In this document: one piece after another, positions 6,126 through 6,596 of the stretch | How positions within the stretch are numbered: position 1 is the stretch's first letter | Layout: every line of letters begins with the position of its first letter | Assembly: GCA_025937115.1 (NCBI GenBank) | Contig: JAICSB010000181.1 | Span: forward strand, 1-6,596 | Direction: 5' to 3' | Source of the DNA: Pseudonocardiaceae bacterium | Lineage (GTDB): Bacteria; Actinomycetota; Actinomycetes; Mycobacteriales; Pseudonocardiaceae | Length of the DNA stretch: 6,596 nucleotides | The notes under the pieces: model-generated | Seen by the model: only the letters and a program-made list of their open reading frames with translations | Database searches by the model: none | What the model was told of the DNA's origin: nothing | Position numbers and translations under genes: made by a program

Positions 6126-6459
6126 CAGGGCCACCCCCGATCGGGATCTGCTTCACCAACTGGTCGCGGGCCGTGGCGGTGAGCTCGAACTCACCGCTGG
6201 GCAGCGCCGCGTCTCCCGCCGCGGCCAGGCAGCGACCACAGGCGGTGCAAGCGCCCACGTCGTAGGTCAACGTGGTCCCGGTCCTGGCCAGCGCGCGGCT
6301 AGGGCACAGGTCGACCAGCCGGTCCGCCAGCGCTTCGGTGAGCAGGGCCGGTCGAAACGATGGTGGAGTCGGCAGCGCGCTGGCCGACGGGTCCGGACGC
6401 GCCGGGTAGCGGGTGGTGACCACCCCCCGTCGCAGGCCGCGCAGGAACCATAGGGCCAT
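6115..6459 (-). CDS. HycF/HyfH-like ferredoxin subunit retaining one [4Fe-4S] site
   Basis: A 114-residue protein. The N-terminus, with LRGLRRGVVTTRYPARPDP (6-24), matches the characteristic start of HycF/HyfH/NuoI-like subunits, which link soluble electron donors or acceptors to the small subunit. The family is normally longer (E. coli HycF about 180) and has two CxxCxxCxxxCP motifs. Here the first motif is reduced to its last cysteine, Cys52 in VDLCPSRAL. The second keeps its first three, Cys71, Cys74 and Cys77 in ACTACGRC, but has AAAG where the fourth Cys-Pro should be. These are the only cysteines in the protein. In two-cluster ferredoxins the last cysteine of one motif completes the cluster of the other, so exactly one cluster site remains. 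The ATG at 6459 agrees with the family N-terminus, although no clear Shine-Dalgarno precedes it. It is the first recognisable gene of the three-gene operon. Confidence 0.86.
   Translation of the reverse strand: MALWFLRGLRRGVVTTRYPARPDPSASALPTPPSFRPALLTEALADRLVDLCPSRALARTGTTLTYDVGACTACGRCLAAAGDAALPSGEFELTATARDQLVKQIPIGGGPGER
6131..6138 (-). promoter_or_regulatory. Ribosome binding site deciding the small-subunit start
   Basis: GGGGGTGG on the minus strand ends five bases before the GTG at 6125. It abuts or overlaps the alternative GTG at 6134, which it therefore cannot serve. It lies within the last codons of the ferredoxin gene. Confidence 0.5.
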
Positions 6460-6461
6460 TA

Positions 6462-6477
6462 GCGCGGATTTCCGCGC
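6462..6477. repeat. Inverted repeat against the ferredoxin start codon
   Basis: GCGCGGA and TCCGCGC flank a TT spacer, two bases upstream of the minus-strand ATG at 6459. The only purine-rich stretch that might serve as a ribosome site (GCGGAAA) lies inside it. It could be an operator for the operon or an mRNA hairpin that limits translation of the ferredoxin. No other regulatory evidence is visible. Confidence 0.5.
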
Positions 6478-6596
6478 AGGTCAGTCGACGCAACCTTGCT
6501 GGTCGGATGGCTAGCCCGGACGCGGGGCCTGGACGGCGTTGACCTGGGGGGACATTCGTGACGCTCGCCGCCGCTTGCCGACCGATCTTGCGCTAG
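6478..6596. other. Right-edge region with no convincing gene
   Basis: On the minus strand one frame is open from the edge to a TAA that overlaps the ferredoxin ATG (TAATG), so a preceding gene could end here. Its 45 codons read as a Pro/Arg/Ser-rich tail without recognisable motifs. By hand count 14 of 45 third positions are A or T, clearly more than in the neighbouring genes, which favours non-coding DNA. No hydrogenase large-subunit C-terminus or other hydrogenase gene end is seen. No clear -35/-10 pair was found on either strand. Confidence 0.35.

Noticed and set aside
6459..6596. Open minus-strand frame as the end of a hydrogenase large-subunit gene
   Set aside because: The tail has none of the expected C-terminal features, and its third-position composition is unlike the neighbouring genes.

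Overview
The window is GC-rich and densely packed. Genes overlap by 1 to 11 bases, GTG starts are common and codon third positions are strongly G/C, all of which point to an actinobacterium. Gene content suggests the Mycobacteriales/Pseudonocardiales side. The left four-gene set resembles, from memory, the Mycobacterium tuberculosis run Rv3166c-Rv3163c, and the right set resembles Rv0082-Rv0083. The species cannot be named from the sequence.

Left block (1-2739, minus strand): a tightly coupled operon read from right to left. It holds a DUF4129 membrane protein, a small two-helix membrane protein, a MoxR-family AAA+ ATPase and the N-terminal part of a DUF58 protein that runs off the window. 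Each junction is a 4-base overlap (ATGA or GTGA). The first gene has a TATTCT -10 box seven bases before its ATG, which suggests leaderless transcription. The MoxR protein has glutamine where the Walker A lysine should be.

Middle (2740-3609): a divergent intergenic region with a short perfect hairpin, then a plus-strand dPGM-type phosphoglycerate mutase gene (gpmA-like). An in-frame TAG replaces what is normally a glutamine codon. The reading frame continues past it with a good family C-terminus to the normal end, so a full-length gene of about 247 codons is split 194 + 52 by one nonsense base.

Right block (3625-6459, minus strand): a three-gene operon read from right to left. It holds a HycF/HyfH-like ferredoxin, a NuoB/HycG-like [4Fe-4S] small subunit and a HyfB-type proton-translocating antiporter subunit. 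They look like the electron-wire and pump parts of a group 4 hydrogenase or Complex-I-like membrane complex. The catalytic large subunit, the HycD/NuoH anchor and HyfE/HyfF are not where they usually lie: HyfB is followed after 15 bases by the convergent mutase gene. The ferredoxin keeps exactly the four cysteines for one [4Fe-4S] cluster and has lost all four of the other.

The last 137 bases (6460-6596) hold no convincing gene, only a near-perfect 16-base inverted repeat against the ferredoxin start. I saw no tRNA, rRNA, CRISPR array, insertion sequence or riboswitch. The main points for a second look are the Walker A substitution, the amber codon in the mutase, the one-cluster ferredoxin and the apparently incomplete hydrogenase-4-like module.
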